A model generated the notes under the pieces. That model did no database searches. It was not told the DNA's origin and was given only the letters and a program-made list of their open reading frames with translations. DNA of 50,373 bases, taken from the NCBI RefSeq assembly GCF_001417955.2, contig NZ_LKTM01000307.1, forward strand, positions 1 to 50,373, given 5' to 3'. Position numbers and translations under genes: made by a program. Of this stretch, positions 8,329 to 16,484 are shown in pieces. Numbering within the stretch: position 1 is the stretch's first letter; each line of letters opens with the position of its first letter. The DNA is from Mycobacterium gordonae (GTDB lineage Bacteria; Actinomycetota; Actinomycetes; Mycobacteriales; Mycobacteriaceae).

Positions 8329-8997
8329 TCAGGACGGCAGTTCCTCGATGAGCTCCGCGAGGAAGCCGCCGGCCTCCCGTCCGGCTTCTTCGACGTCCCG
8401 CGCGGCGATCGCATCGATCAAGCCGCCGTGCCGGATCTCGCGGGGTTCGTGAGTCAAGCTGGTGGCTGCGACGCTGGCTGTGACGACTTCGGTGAGCCCG
8501 CGGTACAGCTCCGTCAGGACGGTGTTCCCGGATGCCTGCACCACGGCGAAGTGCAAGGCTGCGTCGGCTGCCGCGAAGGCGGCGCGATCTTCTCCGCATT
8601 CCAGTTCATCTCGGCGCCGAAGCAATTGCCTCAGCGCGGCGACGTCTTCGTCGGTGCGCGCAACGGCCGCCAGTCGTGCTGCCTCGACCTCCAGGCAGCG
8701 GCGCACCTGCAGTACCTCGCGTAGCTCGGAACCGCACAGGCGGCGCAGCGCCCCGGAGACTTCGCTGGTGGCGCGCACGTAGGTGCCGTCCCCCTGTCGG
8801 ACCTCGAGGATCCCGCCGTGCGCCAGGGCGCGCACCGCCTCCCGCACCGTGTTGCGGCCTACACCCAGCGCCTGAGTGAGGCTCGGTTCATTGGGTATAC
8901 GGGATCCGACGGGCCATTCTCCGGAAGCAACGGACTGCCGCAGTTGATCGATGACCTGCTCGACCAGGCCTGTTCGGCGAGTTGTTGCCAAGGGCAC
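8329..8997 (-). CDS. GntR-family regulator, FadR/FCD subfamily
   Basis: A 222-residue regulator. The N-terminal winged helix-turn-helix has the GntR signature (GSRIPNEPSLTQALGVGRNTVREAVRALAHGGILEVRQGDGTYV, residues about 31-75). The C-terminal part (about 90-220) is an all-helical FCD ligand domain with the metal-binding His pattern partly visible (AALHFAVVQASGN and HGGLIDAIAARD). Start GTG 8997. It is divergent from the MFS carrier gene at 9045 with only 47 bp between them, so it very likely controls that carrier and itself through the inverted repeat at 9011-9027. Convergent with CYP102 at its 3' end. Ligand unknown. Confidence 0.9.
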   Translation of the reverse strand: MPLATTRRTGLVEQVIDQLRQSVASGEWPVGSRIPNEPSLTQALGVGRNTVREAVRALAHGGILEVRQGDGTYVRATSEVSGALRRLCGSELREVLQVRRCLEVEAARLAAVARTDEDVAALRQLLRRRDELECGEDRAAFAAADAALHFAVVQASGNTVLTELYRGLTEVVTASVAATSLTHEPREIRHGGLIDAIAARDVEEAGREAGGFLAELIEELPS

Positions 8998-9010
8998 AGC
9001 GTCCTCAATT

Positions 9011-9027
9011 CATCCAATCATGGGATG
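9011..9027. promoter_or_regulatory. Candidate GntR operator between divergent genes
   Basis: CATCC and GGATG arms with a 7-nt spacer lie in the 47-bp gap between the GntR regulator and the MFS carrier. Position and symmetry suit an autoregulatory operator covering both promoters. Arms are short, so support is moderate. Confidence 0.4.
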
Positions 9028-9044
9028 TATGACAGACTAGCTGA

Positions 9045-10274
9045 GTGAGTGCGGAAGTGGCAGGAATATGCGCCGAAGCGGACGGGCGCGTAGCCACGGC
9101 CGAAGAGATCCATCCAGCCGCCCGGCTGGCGGGCGGTGGGCTCCTGATCGCCGCGGTGGTCCTGACGGCGCTGAATCTGCGGCCCGCGCTCACCAGCGTG
9201 GGGCCACTCCTGGGCGCGATGCGCGAGTCGCTCGGCGCCTCGGCCACCTGGGCGGGTGTGCTCACCACGTTGCCCGGATTGTGTTTTGCCGCAGCGGGAC
9301 TCGCTGCGCCGCGGCTGGCCCGCCGAGTCGGCCTGCAGCATGCGATCAGCGCCGCGTTGGCGATACTGGTGGTCGGCCTGTTGCTGCGCGTACTGGGCGG
9401 TCCCTTCGTGGTCATCGGGGGGACGGTGGTGGCCGCCGCCGGCATCGCGTTGGTCAATGTGTTGATTCCGGTGGTGATCAAGGGCTCGTTCCCGGCTCAG
9501 ATCGGGGTGATGACGGGCATCTACACCGCTGCCCTGCAGGGTGGCGGCGCGATGGGATCGGCGCTGACACCGCTGATGGAGTCCGCGTTCGGAAGTTGGC
9601 GTGGTGCGCTCGGCGGCTGGGCCGTCCTTGCGCTGCTGGCTCTCATCGCCTGGCTTTTCGGCGCCCGGGGAGTGAGTACCGTCGAGCTGCCGGCCCGCCC
9701 CACCGGCGGATCGCTGCTACGAAATCGCTTGGCATGGACGGTAACCCTGTTCTTCGGCTTCCAGTCCACACTCGCGTACATCATCTTGGGCTGGCTGCCC
9801 GAAGTGTTCATCGACAGCGGTGTGCCGAAGGCGACCGCGGGGATGCTTGCCGGCCTCGTGTCGCTGATCGCCGTGCCGATCAGCATTTTCCTCGCGCCGA
9901 TGGCCGCCCGATCCGCCAGTCAGAGCGGCTGGATCGTGGCGCTGGGCGTCATCGGACTCGTCGGCGTCATCGGCCTGCTGGTTGATCCGGCAGCGGCGCC
10001 GCTGTTATGGAGTGTGCTCGTCGGCCTAGGTCTGAGCGTATTTTCGTTGGCGCTCACCGTAATTGCGCTACGCGCGCGCACCACGGAGGATACTGCTCAG
10101 TTGTCGGGGATGGCGCAGGGCTTCGGGTACCTGCTTGCCGGCATCGGCCCCTTCCTGTTCGGGGTGCTTCATGATGTCACCAGTGGGTGGACCGTGCCGT
10201 GGATCTTCGTCCTCGTGATCTACGTTCTGCAGATGACGATGGGCGCTCTGGCGGGCCGCAACCGCTACGTCTGA
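9045..10274 (+). CDS. CynX/NimT-type MFS transporter
   Basis: A 409-residue protein with 12 predicted TM helices and the typical CynX/NimT opening ALNLRPALTSVGPLLGAMRESLGAS followed by TWAGVLTTLPGLCFAAAGLAAPRLARRVG. Members move small anions such as cyanate or 2-nitroimidazole-type compounds; the substrate here is unknown. Start GTG 9045 overlaps TGAGTGAG; no strong ribosome site is seen. It is divergent from the GntR gene, the likely regulator. The crotonase follows 33 nt downstream on the same strand, with its own -10-like element. Confidence 0.88.
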   Translation: MSAEVAGICAEADGRVATAEEIHPAARLAGGGLLIAAVVLTALNLRPALTSVGPLLGAMRESLGASATWAGVLTTLPGLCFAAAGLAAPRLARRVGLQHAISAALAILVVGLLLRVLGGPFVVIGGTVVAAAGIALVNVLIPVVIKGSFPAQIGVMTGIYTAALQGGGAMGSALTPLMESAFGSWRGALGGWAVLALLALIAWLFGARGVSTVELPARPTGGSLLRNRLAWTVTLFFGFQSTLAYIILGWLPEVFIDSGVPKATAGMLAGLVSLIAVPISIFLAPMAARSASQSGWIVALGVIGLVGVIGLLVDPAAAPLLWSVLVGLGLSVFSLALTVIALRARTTEDTAQLSGMAQGFGYLLAGIGPFLFGVLHDVTSGWTVPWIFVLVIYVLQMTMGALAGRNRYV

Positions 10275-10294
10275 TACCGACGGCAGGCGCGCGA

Positions 10295-10300
10295 TAGATT
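10295..10300 (+). promoter_or_regulatory. -10-like box for leaderless crotonase transcript
   Basis: TAGATT ends 7 nt before GTG 10308, the arrangement expected for a leaderless mRNA. This supports GTG 10308 over TTG 10299 as start. Inference from spacing. Confidence 0.3.
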
Positions 10301-10307
10301 GCTACTC

Positions 10308-11111
10308 GTGAGCGAAGACAGAGTCCGCGTGCGGATCGACGACAACGGTGTGGCAACGGCAACGATGGTGCGCGCCGACAAGCACAATGCGCTCGACCAG
10401 GCGATGTTCGAAGCCCTGGTGGATGCCGCCGCGCAACTCAAGGGCGACACCGCGGTCCGCGCGGTCGTTCTGCACGGTGAGGGCAAGAGCTTCTGCTCAG
10501 GTCTGGACGTGGCAAGTTTCATGGGCGGCGAGCGCGGCACGGGCGTGCTGTTGACCCGGGACGGAGATCGGCCGGCTAACCTCGCCCAGCGGGTGAGCTA
10601 CGACTGGTCTCTGGTACCCGCGCCAGTCATCGCCGCAATACACGGCAACTGCTTCGGCGGCGGTCTGCAGATCGCGCTCGGCGCAGACATCCGGATCGCC
10701 GCGCCGGACGCCAAGCTCAGCGTCATGGAGATCAAGTGGGGACTTGTTCCCGACATGGGCATCACCCAGGCACTGCCGAGACTTCTTCCGATCGACGTCG
10801 CGAAAGAATTGACGTTCACCGGCCGCATCGTTTCCGGCAGCGAGGGCTCCGAGCTCGGCCTGGTCACCCGGACGGACGCGGACCCGTTGGCGGCAGCTCT
10901 GGCACTCGCGAATGAGATCGCATCAAAGTCTCCGCATGCGATCCGTGCCGCGAAGCGCTTGTATGACGAAACCTGGGTCAGCAATGACGCCAGGGCTGCT
11001 CTCGCGCTCGAATCAGAGCTGCAAACCGGACTGATCGGCTCGCCGAACCAGATCGCTGCCGTGGTGGCTGGAATGTCCGGGGAGCGGCCCGTTTTCGCCG
11101 ACCCCGCTTAA
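10308..11111 (+). CDS. Enoyl-CoA hydratase/isomerase (crotonase) family protein
   Basis: A 267-residue crotonase-fold enzyme acting on an acyl-CoA. The oxyanion-hole loops are present: CSGLDVASF and HGNCFGGGLQIALGADIRIA. Of the two catalytic Glu of true enoyl-CoA hydratase, the first position is Gln (GGGLQ) while the second is kept (SVMEIKWG); an Asp follows in VPDMG, as in dienoyl-CoA isomerase (VKE...ADVG). An isomerase is therefore at least as likely as a hydratase. No membrane segment. The start GTG 10308 is chosen for its distance from a -10-like box. It is convergent with the universal stress protein, with a hairpin between them. Confidence 0.88.
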   Translation: MSEDRVRVRIDDNGVATATMVRADKHNALDQAMFEALVDAAAQLKGDTAVRAVVLHGEGKSFCSGLDVASFMGGERGTGVLLTRDGDRPANLAQRVSYDWSLVPAPVIAAIHGNCFGGGLQIALGADIRIAAPDAKLSVMEIKWGLVPDMGITQALPRLLPIDVAKELTFTGRIVSGSEGSELGLVTRTDADPLAAALALANEIASKSPHAIRAAKRLYDETWVSNDARAALALESELQTGLIGSPNQIAAVVAGMSGERPVFADPA

Positions 11112-11127
11112 CGTCAACCAGCCCACA

Positions 11128-11144
11128 TCAGCCGTCAGGGCTGA
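11128..11144. terminator. Hairpin between convergent crotonase and USP genes
   Basis: TCAGCC and GGCTGA form a 6-bp stem around GTCAG, overlapping the stop of the minus-strand gene. No U tract follows, as is usual for mycobacterial hairpins. It could end transcription from either side. Confidence 0.35.
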
Positions 11145-12022
11145 CGCGCGACGATCACGGGGACTTTAGCCTTGTTGACCGCCGCCGCCCCGACCGATCC
11201 CAGCAACGTGCCGCGGAGCCTGCTGCAGCCGTGGCTGCCGACCACGAGCAGTTGCGCCCGTTTGGACGCCTCGATCAGGCACCGTGCCGGGTCGCCGATT
11301 TCGATGGTGCGGGTGATCGGTACATCTGGATAGCGTTCGTGCCACCCCGCCAGCCGTTCGGCAAGGCTCTCCTCTTCTTCGGACAGCTGAGCGTCCCATT
11401 TGGAGTCTTGGAAGGATGGCCGGGAGCTGGAAACCCAGGGTTCGGTCCAGGCGTGCAAAGCCGTGAGGCCGACACCACGTTGAGCGGCTTCCGCTAAAGC
11501 AATAGCCGTCGCCGCTTCCGAGGCCGGCGAGCCGTCGATGCCCACCAGCACCGGTGCCCGCGCGACATTGCCGATGTCGGTTTGGTCGTCATGGACCACG
11601 GCGACCGGGCAATGCGCGTGGTAAACCAACGCCGAACTCACCGACCCGAGGCCGCCCCGGGCCGACACGCCGCCATGTCCCCGGTAACCGGCCACAACCA
11701 TCTCCACCTGAGCCGACAGTTCGACAAGCGTCGGGGTCGGGGCCGAATTGAACACCTTGGTGAGGATCTGCAACGGCCCGTGCCCATCGGCGCTCGCCTC
11801 GGCGACCCGGACCGCCGCGTCGATGACATCGTGGGTCCGATCGCCCTGCCGCTGCCTACCGCCGGCCGCGAGCCACTCCGGTACGGGAGCGTCGGAGAGA
11901 TGGACCAGAGTCAGCGGCGCATTCCGCAGTGCTGCGTCACGGGCCGCCCAACGGACGGCGCCCAGTGCCGCTGCCGAGCCGTCAACGCATACCAGGATCG
12001 CGCCTCGTGGTGGCTGCCACAT
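11135..12022 (-). CDS. Tandem-domain universal stress protein
   Basis: A 295-residue protein with two UspA domains (about 8-145 and 157-294), the arrangement of the ATP-binding mycobacterial USPs. Domain 2 has the G-2X-G-9X-GS nucleotide motif (GSHGCSRLRGTLLGS). Domain 1 has the equivalent (GYRGHGGVSARGGLGS) but with ten residues in the spacer, one more than the consensus. Each domain begins with the expected strand and Asp (LVCVDGS, LVGIDGS). Related proteins bind ATP or cAMP and are often induced by low oxygen through DosR; no clear DosR box was found upstream. Start ATG 12022. Divergent from the PE-hydrolase. Confidence 0.92.
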   Translation of the reverse strand: MWQPPRGAILVCVDGSAAALGAVRWAARDAALRNAPLTLVHLSDAPVPEWLAAGGRQRQGDRTHDVIDAAVRVAEASADGHGPLQILTKVFNSAPTPTLVELSAQVEMVVAGYRGHGGVSARGGLGSVSSALVYHAHCPVAVVHDDQTDIGNVARAPVLVGIDGSPASEAATAIALAEAAQRGVGLTALHAWTEPWVSSSRPSFQDSKWDAQLSEEEESLAERLAGWHERYPDVPITRTIEIGDPARCLIEASKRAQLLVVGSHGCSRLRGTLLGSVGAAAVNKAKVPVIVARQP

Positions 12023-12179
12023 GTCTGCAGCATCACCGAGGTGAGGCCGCGACCATCAGGGCCGAAGAGACGCAAGCAGAGGGACCAAAGACACCGATCG
12101 AAGTCCCGGCCGTTACCGATTTTCTCCGCGTTCCACTAACGATTCGGCGACGCCAACGATAGATTTCGTAAAGGCGGGT

Positions 12180-12193
12180 GACTCGTCCGAGTC
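12180..12193. promoter_or_regulatory. Small palindrome upstream of PE-hydrolase
   Basis: GACTCG and CGAGTC flank TC, about 85-97 bp before the PE-hydrolase start in the 254-bp divergent gap. It may be a regulator site; the remaining gap shows only the ribosome site GAGGGGGAG at 12263-12271. Confidence 0.3.
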
Positions 12194-12276
12194 GGTTTGA
12201 TGAGCGCGGCAGGCGGATCGATCTTGACGCAGCCTGAAAAAAGATTGGGCCACAGGGGGATTGAGGGGGAGATGTC

Positions 12277-13680
12277 ATGTCGTTGATGGTTGTGCCGGAG
12301 TGGGTGACAGCCGCGGCAGCGGATGCCGCGGATGTCGCCTCGGCGATCGGCGCTGCCAACGCAGCCGCGGTGGCCCCGACGACCGGCCTGCTCGCTGCCG
12401 CCGAAGATGAGGTATCGGCGGCCATCGCGGAACTGTTCTCCGCTCACGGCGAGGGCTATCAGGCACTGAGTGCCCAGGTCGCACGGTTCCACAGCCAGTT
12501 CGTGCAGACCCTGACGAACGCCAGCGGCGCGTATGCCGCCGCGGAGGCCGCCAGTGCCGCGCCGCTGCAGACGTTCGAGCAGACCGTCACCCTCTTCCAG
12601 CGGGAGATCGCACAGTTCCCCACCGGCGTCGCCGCCGGCTTCAACCGGATAGCCAACGAAGTCTTCACGACTATCTTCGGCGCGACGGCCGGTCCGCCCA
12701 TTCCCGCTGGGCAGACGGGCACCTACACCGGCTCGCCGTCGTTGCTCACGAGATTCGAAGAGGCGTTGCTGTACCCGGTCAAGCCGCTGCTGAGTCTGTC
12801 GGGGCTGGACACCTACATCGCGACGCCCGGTAACCCCATATTGCAATCACTGGCCAGCGATGTTCCGCCGTTGTCCTGGTTCCTGGGCAATTCCCCGCCG
12901 CCGTTGTTGAATCTGCTGCTCGGGGAGACGGTCTCCTACAGCACCTACGACAATCCCACCGGCGGAACCATGAGCGTCGTGCACATCACGCCGGCCAATC
13001 CCACCGGCGAGCAGGTTGTCGCCATTCACGGGGGCGCCTTCATCTTCCCGCCGTCCTTCCTGCACTGGATTCACTATTCGGTGATGGCCTACCAAACCGG
13101 CGCGACCATCCAGGTGCCGATCTATCCGTTGCTTCAGCAAGGGGGTACGGCTGGGCTCGTCGTGCCGATGATGGCGAACTTCGTCGCCGCGCAAACCGCC
13201 CACTACGGCACGCCGTACGTCAGCGTCATCGGGGACTCCGCGGGCGGAAATCTCGCGCTGGCGGCCGTCCAGCAGATGGTGCTCAACGGTGCGCAGATGC
13301 CGTCGTCCATGGTCCTGCTGTCTCCCTGGCTCGACCTGTCCATGACCAACCCGAACATCGCGTTCGTCCAGGACCCGTTGCTGCCCGTCGGGCTGGCCCA
13401 GCAGTTCGGCAGACAGTGGGCCGGCAACCTGCCCATCAACAATCCCTGGGTGAGCCCGATCAACGGCTCGCTGGCCGGCCTCCCGCCGACAACGGTCTAC
13501 ACCGGCAATCTGGACATACTGTCCCCGGATGCATTGGTGCTGAAGGCAAATGCCGCGATCGCCAATGCGCCGTTGAACTTCGTTCTGGCCAACGGCCAAA
13601 TCCACGACTGGCTGATTCTCACCCTGGACGGGCCCGCATACTGGCACCAGATCAACCAGGAACTCGGTATCGCGGCCTGA
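12277..13680 (+). CDS. PE-domain alpha/beta hydrolase (HSL-like esterase/lipase)
   Basis: A 467-residue protein. Residues 1-95 are a PE domain (VVPEWVTAAAADAADVASAIGAANAA, then AAEDEVSAAIAELFSAHGEGYQ), the helical hairpin that directs export by type VII secretion. After a linker the hydrolase begins with LASDVPPLSWFLGNSPPPLLN. It has HGGA at 251-254 (oxyanion), nucleophile Ser321 in GDSAGG, Asp413 (NLDILS) and His443 (IHDW), the hormone-sensitive-lipase-type triad. Strong ribosome site GAGGGGGAG, 5 nt from ATG. It resembles the PE-lipase LipY in concept but the domain arrangement alone does not prove orthology. Paralogues lie at 1 and 23240. A small gene starts 16 nt after its stop. Confidence 0.93.
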   Translation: MSLMVVPEWVTAAAADAADVASAIGAANAAAVAPTTGLLAAAEDEVSAAIAELFSAHGEGYQALSAQVARFHSQFVQTLTNASGAYAAAEAASAAPLQTFEQTVTLFQREIAQFPTGVAAGFNRIANEVFTTIFGATAGPPIPAGQTGTYTGSPSLLTRFEEALLYPVKPLLSLSGLDTYIATPGNPILQSLASDVPPLSWFLGNSPPPLLNLLLGETVSYSTYDNPTGGTMSVVHITPANPTGEQVVAIHGGAFIFPPSFLHWIHYSVMAYQTGATIQVPIYPLLQQGGTAGLVVPMMANFVAAQTAHYGTPYVSVIGDSAGGNLALAAVQQMVLNGAQMPSSMVLLSPWLDLSMTNPNIAFVQDPLLPVGLAQQFGRQWAGNLPINNPWVSPINGSLAGLPPTTVYTGNLDILSPDALVLKANAAIANAPLNFVLANGQIHDWLILTLDGPAYWHQINQELGIAA

Positions 13681-13696
13681 TCGCGCCCCGGCACTC

Positions 13697-13996
13697 TTGT
13701 CCAATCGAACGGCGGAACCCACCGATGACGGGCACTACCTCGTCATCGACGGTCGCAGGTGGCGCGCGACCGATCCGCTGATACCCGAGGACCGCAGGCA
13801 AGAGCTGGTCCGGATCTTGATGGCGTGGCGCCGACAGGTGCGTCGTACCAAGGGAACGCCTGAGGAATCGACGGCCCGAGCGGGCGTGCATGCCGCGAAA
13901 GTCGCTCTCGGAGAACGTGGCTCACCGCCGTGGTGGGAGGCGAGCGCGGAGCAACGCCGCGCCCGGTGGCAGGCCGAGGTGGGCGAGCCCAGCTGA
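13697..13996 (+). CDS. Conserved small basic protein, unknown
   Basis: A 99-residue soluble protein rich in Arg and Glu with the block DGHYLVIDGRRWRATDPLIPEDRRQELVRILMAWRR. This pattern is familiar from short conserved actinobacterial proteins of unknown role; I cannot assign a function. The start is TTG 13697, 16 nt downstream of the PE-hydrolase stop, so the two may be co-transcribed. It is nearly back to back (10 nt) with the convergent TetR gene. The reverse-strand ORFs over it are shadows. Confidence 0.65.
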   Translation: MSNRTAEPTDDGHYLVIDGRRWRATDPLIPEDRRQELVRILMAWRRQVRRTKGTPEESTARAGVHAAKVALGERGSPPWWEASAEQRRARWQAEVGEPS

Positions 13997-14006
13997 GCCG
14001 AAAGCC

Positions 14007-14594
14007 TCAATCGTGGGTGTGACGCCCGGCGTTGCCGAGCAGGGATGTCAAGAGCAACTCGAAGGCTCGGTCGTCCTGCGATGGCGGGGCCAACCGCCCG
14101 AGCAGCACCGAACCCCGGACAAGCTCGGAAACTGCCGCGTACGTCTCCTGAGCTGTCTGCTCATCGAGACCGGCACCGATCATGCTGGCGATCGCCTTCT
14201 CCGTTTCCTGTGCGCCGAGTCGGCGGGCCAAGGGGCTGAGCGCCCCGCGAATGAGGATGAGATCCGTCAACACCGGATCGCCGAGGAACGTCTGTCGCAC
14301 TCCCCGGGCGTGTAGCAGCAAAGACTCGCGCCAGTCGTCGGACTCGACGAAGGCGGGGAATCCCTTGCGGCGCAACGCGCGATCGGTCATGGCATCCAGA
14401 AGCTCCGACTTGTTGCGGACATGCCAGTAGATGCTGGTGACTCCGACGCCCAGCGATTTGGCCACTAGGGGGATGCTCAGCTCGTCAACTGACGACTCGG
14501 CTGCTATCGAGAAGGCGGTATCCACGATCGTGTCTGCGGTCAGCGAGCCTCGCGCTCGTCGTTGTGGTGGCGCCTGCTGGCGCGGCGCTGCCAT
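14007..14594 (-). CDS. TetR-family transcriptional regulator
   Basis: A 195-residue TetR regulator. N-terminal helix-turn-helix: SIPLVAKSLGVGVTSIYWHVRNKSELLDAMTDRAL (about residues 40-75). The ligand domain is C-terminal and helical. The ATG at 14594 lies 1 nt after the stop of the DapB-like gene (TGAGATG), so translation is coupled and the pair forms an operon. The inverted repeat at 15741-15760 ahead of the operon is the natural target for autoregulation. Ligand unknown, probably a substrate or product of the neighbouring enzyme. Confidence 0.88.
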   Translation of the reverse strand: MAAPRQQAPPQRRARGSLTADTIVDTAFSIAAESSVDELSIPLVAKSLGVGVTSIYWHVRNKSELLDAMTDRALRRKGFPAFVESDDWRESLLLHARGVRQTFLGDPVLTDLILIRGALSPLARRLGAQETEKAIASMIGAGLDEQTAQETYAAVSELVRGSVLLGRLAPPSQDDRAFELLLTSLLGNAGRHTHD

Positions 14595-14595
14595 C

Positions 14596-15702
14596 TCAGC
14601 GCCGGGTCTGGCGGGTCACGATCGAGGGGCCGGACAGCGGCGCCGGCACGAGTCCGGGTGGGGCGTCGATCACCGCGGGTATCGCGTTGATCGCCGCCAT
14701 GGCCGTCGCCGCGACGCCAGGGTTCGTGGTGTCGCCCGGCGTGGGGTCGAGATGGAGGTCCAGGGTCATATTGGGCGAGCCTTCGACCCGGAACACCATT
14801 CCTCCTCGGCCGGGTTGCGCTGGGCGCGGCCAGGATTCGGGCCACGGCGTAGCGGTCACCGTGGCGAAATATTGAACCGAGACGACGGGCCGCTCGTCGT
14901 GAATCGCGGAGAGTTGCCAGCGGTGAGCACAGATCGTGTCCTTCGGAATGACGCCGAGTGCGGTGTCGAGGTCGTGCGGAGCCAGGATCGCCTCCCAGTC
15001 CAGCGCCACCGTGTCGACGCCGACACCGAGTGTGTCGGCGACGTAGCGCACCACGGGTTCCCAGTCGTTGTTGACCTTGCCCACCGCGATGCGGATGGGA
15101 ACGTGGCCGTCCGGCTTTCCGAAACCCATTGACTCGTGCAGGACTTCCCATATCGGGTAGGCCAGGTCGAGGTCGAGCGCGTACTCGTCCATCCGGTACG
15201 AGTTGACCACGCCGGCGCCCGCCAATAAGGCGGTGGGCAGGTTCAGGCTCACGAAGCCCGGTTCGCAGCCGGTCGCATAGAAGGTCGCGCCACCCTTTTC
15301 CGCGGCGCGCTCTATCGGTTCGCGCCAATTGGCCGGGGCCGCTTCGGGATAGACCATCGGGATCGCGGAGATGGTGACGACGTTGATGCCGGCATCCAGG
15401 TAGCCGACGATGTCGGCGATCACCTCGTCCTCGCGCCTGACAGCGGTCGCGCAGTACGCGACGCAATCCGGCTTCGCGTCCAGAACTTCAGTGACGTCGC
15501 CCGTCGCCGTGATGCCCACATCGGGACGCCCGCACAACTGACCAGCATCCGCGCCGATCTTCCCCGGCGAGGACACTTTGACCCCGACCAGATCCAGTGC
15601 CGGGTCATCGATGGTCGCGCGCAGCGCCACGCTGCCGGTCATGCCGGTGCCGACATGAAAGACCCGCCGCCGGGCGGCTGTACTGCCACGAGATTGAGCC
15701 AC
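14596..15702 (-). CDS. DapB-like NAD(P)-dependent dehydrogenase
   Basis: A 368-residue enzyme with a Rossmann-type N-terminus (RVFHVGTGMTGSVALRATIDDPALDLVGV) of the dihydrodipicolinate-reductase-like / 2,4-diaminopentanoate-dehydrogenase-like group common in mycobacteria. The middle holds CEPGFVSLNLPTALL and the C-terminus NPGVAATAMAAINAIPAV, both typical of this group. It is much longer than true DapB (about 245 residues), so a role in lysine synthesis is unlikely; the substrate is unknown and is often guessed to be a lipid or steroid intermediate. Start GTG 15702. Operon with the following TetR. Confidence 0.8.
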   Translation of the reverse strand: MAQSRGSTAARRRVFHVGTGMTGSVALRATIDDPALDLVGVKVSSPGKIGADAGQLCGRPDVGITATGDVTEVLDAKPDCVAYCATAVRREDEVIADIVGYLDAGINVVTISAIPMVYPEAAPANWREPIERAAEKGGATFYATGCEPGFVSLNLPTALLAGAGVVNSYRMDEYALDLDLAYPIWEVLHESMGFGKPDGHVPIRIAVGKVNNDWEPVVRYVADTLGVGVDTVALDWEAILAPHDLDTALGVIPKDTICAHRWQLSAIHDERPVVSVQYFATVTATPWPESWPRPAQPGRGGMVFRVEGSPNMTLDLHLDPTPGDTTNPGVAATAMAAINAIPAVIDAPPGLVPAPLSGPSIVTRQTRR

Positions 15703-15740
15703 AGGCGTTGCCTCTCAAACGATGCCGCGATGGTGACCGA

Positions 15741-15760
15741 TACTGTAGATCAATCCAGTA
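15741..15760. promoter_or_regulatory. Candidate TetR operator upstream of DapB-like operon
   Basis: TACTG and CAGTA arms with a 10-nt spacer lie 39-58 bp upstream of GTG 15702. The geometry is typical of TetR operators, and the operon's second gene encodes a TetR protein. The site is also just past the 3' end of the second TetR gene. Confidence 0.45.
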
Positions 15761-15771
15761 ACCTTTACTAG

Positions 15772-16383
15772 TCAATCACTCGACAACAATCCGGCTCGGG
15801 CCGCATGGAGTGCGACGCTCACCGCCCGGGCGATGAGGGCCTCGTCGATGGGTTCGCCGGTGGTGACCATGCGATAGAAGAGCGGAGCCCGAAAGGTGGT
15901 CAGTAACGCGTTGGCGTCACAGGTGGCGGGTAGCTCACCCCGGTCGATCGCCTGGGCCACAAGCGGAATGGCGCGCTCTGCCTGGTAGTCGAAGTAGCGC
16001 CGGGTCGCAGCGCTGAGCTGTGGCGAGCGCAAGCCCGCGGTCAGCACCATCGCGACAACCTGGCGTCCGACGCCACCGTTGAGCGCGGTCGCCAGTTCGT
16101 TGCCGAGCGCGAGCAGGTCGGTCTCGATGTTGCCGGTGTCGGGCGCCGGCAGGGCTTCCAGTGACCATGTGGTGAGCGCGTCAACCACCAGGTCGTCGAG
16201 GGTGGGCCAGCGTCGATACACGGTGGTCTTGTTCACGCCGGCGCGGGATGCCACCGCGTCCACGCTCAGCGCCGCATACCCGCCGCCGACGAGTTCGTCC
16301 AGGGTGGCGGCAAGGACCGCCTGGCGCACCCGCGCACTGCGACCGCCGGTGCGCAGCCCTTTGGTGATCTGCCGCTTTTCCAC
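15772..16383 (-). CDS. TetR-family transcriptional regulator
   Basis: A 203-residue regulator. HTH: LSVDAVASRAGVNKTTVYRRWPTLDDLVVDAL, about residues 39-70, preceded by a basic arm (TGGRSARVRQAVLAAT). The C-terminal domain is of the TetR_C_11-like type with FRAPLFYRMVTTGEPID near the end. It is divergent from the MDR oxidoreductase at 16485 across 101 bp that contain a pair of symmetric elements, so it probably represses both. Start ATG 16383. Confidence 0.9.
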   Translation of the reverse strand: MEKRQITKGLRTGGRSARVRQAVLAATLDELVGGGYAALSVDAVASRAGVNKTTVYRRWPTLDDLVVDALTTWSLEALPAPDTGNIETDLLALGNELATALNGGVGRQVVAMVLTAGLRSPQLSAATRRYFDYQAERAIPLVAQAIDRGELPATCDANALLTTFRAPLFYRMVTTGEPIDEALIARAVSVALHAARAGLLSSD

Positions 16384-16398
16384 TAATCGCCTCGCTTG

Positions 16399-16448
16399 GT
16401 TGCTTTACAGACCTGCTTGTGCCAGCCTGATCTTAAAGCAACATGTTG
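16399..16448. promoter_or_regulatory. Divergent operator region with two symmetric elements
   Basis: GTTGCTTTA (16399-16407) and TAAAGCAAC (16434-16442) are exact 9-bp reverse complements 26 nt apart. They are joined to a perfect 10-bp palindrome CAACATGTTG (16439-16448). Together they fill the gap between the TetR gene and the MDR gene and suggest one or two dimer-binding sites. Confidence 0.5.
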
Positions 16449-16484
16449 ATGCGATAAAGGTGTGAGTGAAATTTAGGGAGAGCG

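Noticed and set aside
13735..14010. Minus-strand 91-codon frame over the small gene at 13697
   Set aside because: Ser/Arg-rich translation without motif; the plus-strand frame has a conserved-looking block and follows the PE-hydrolase closely.
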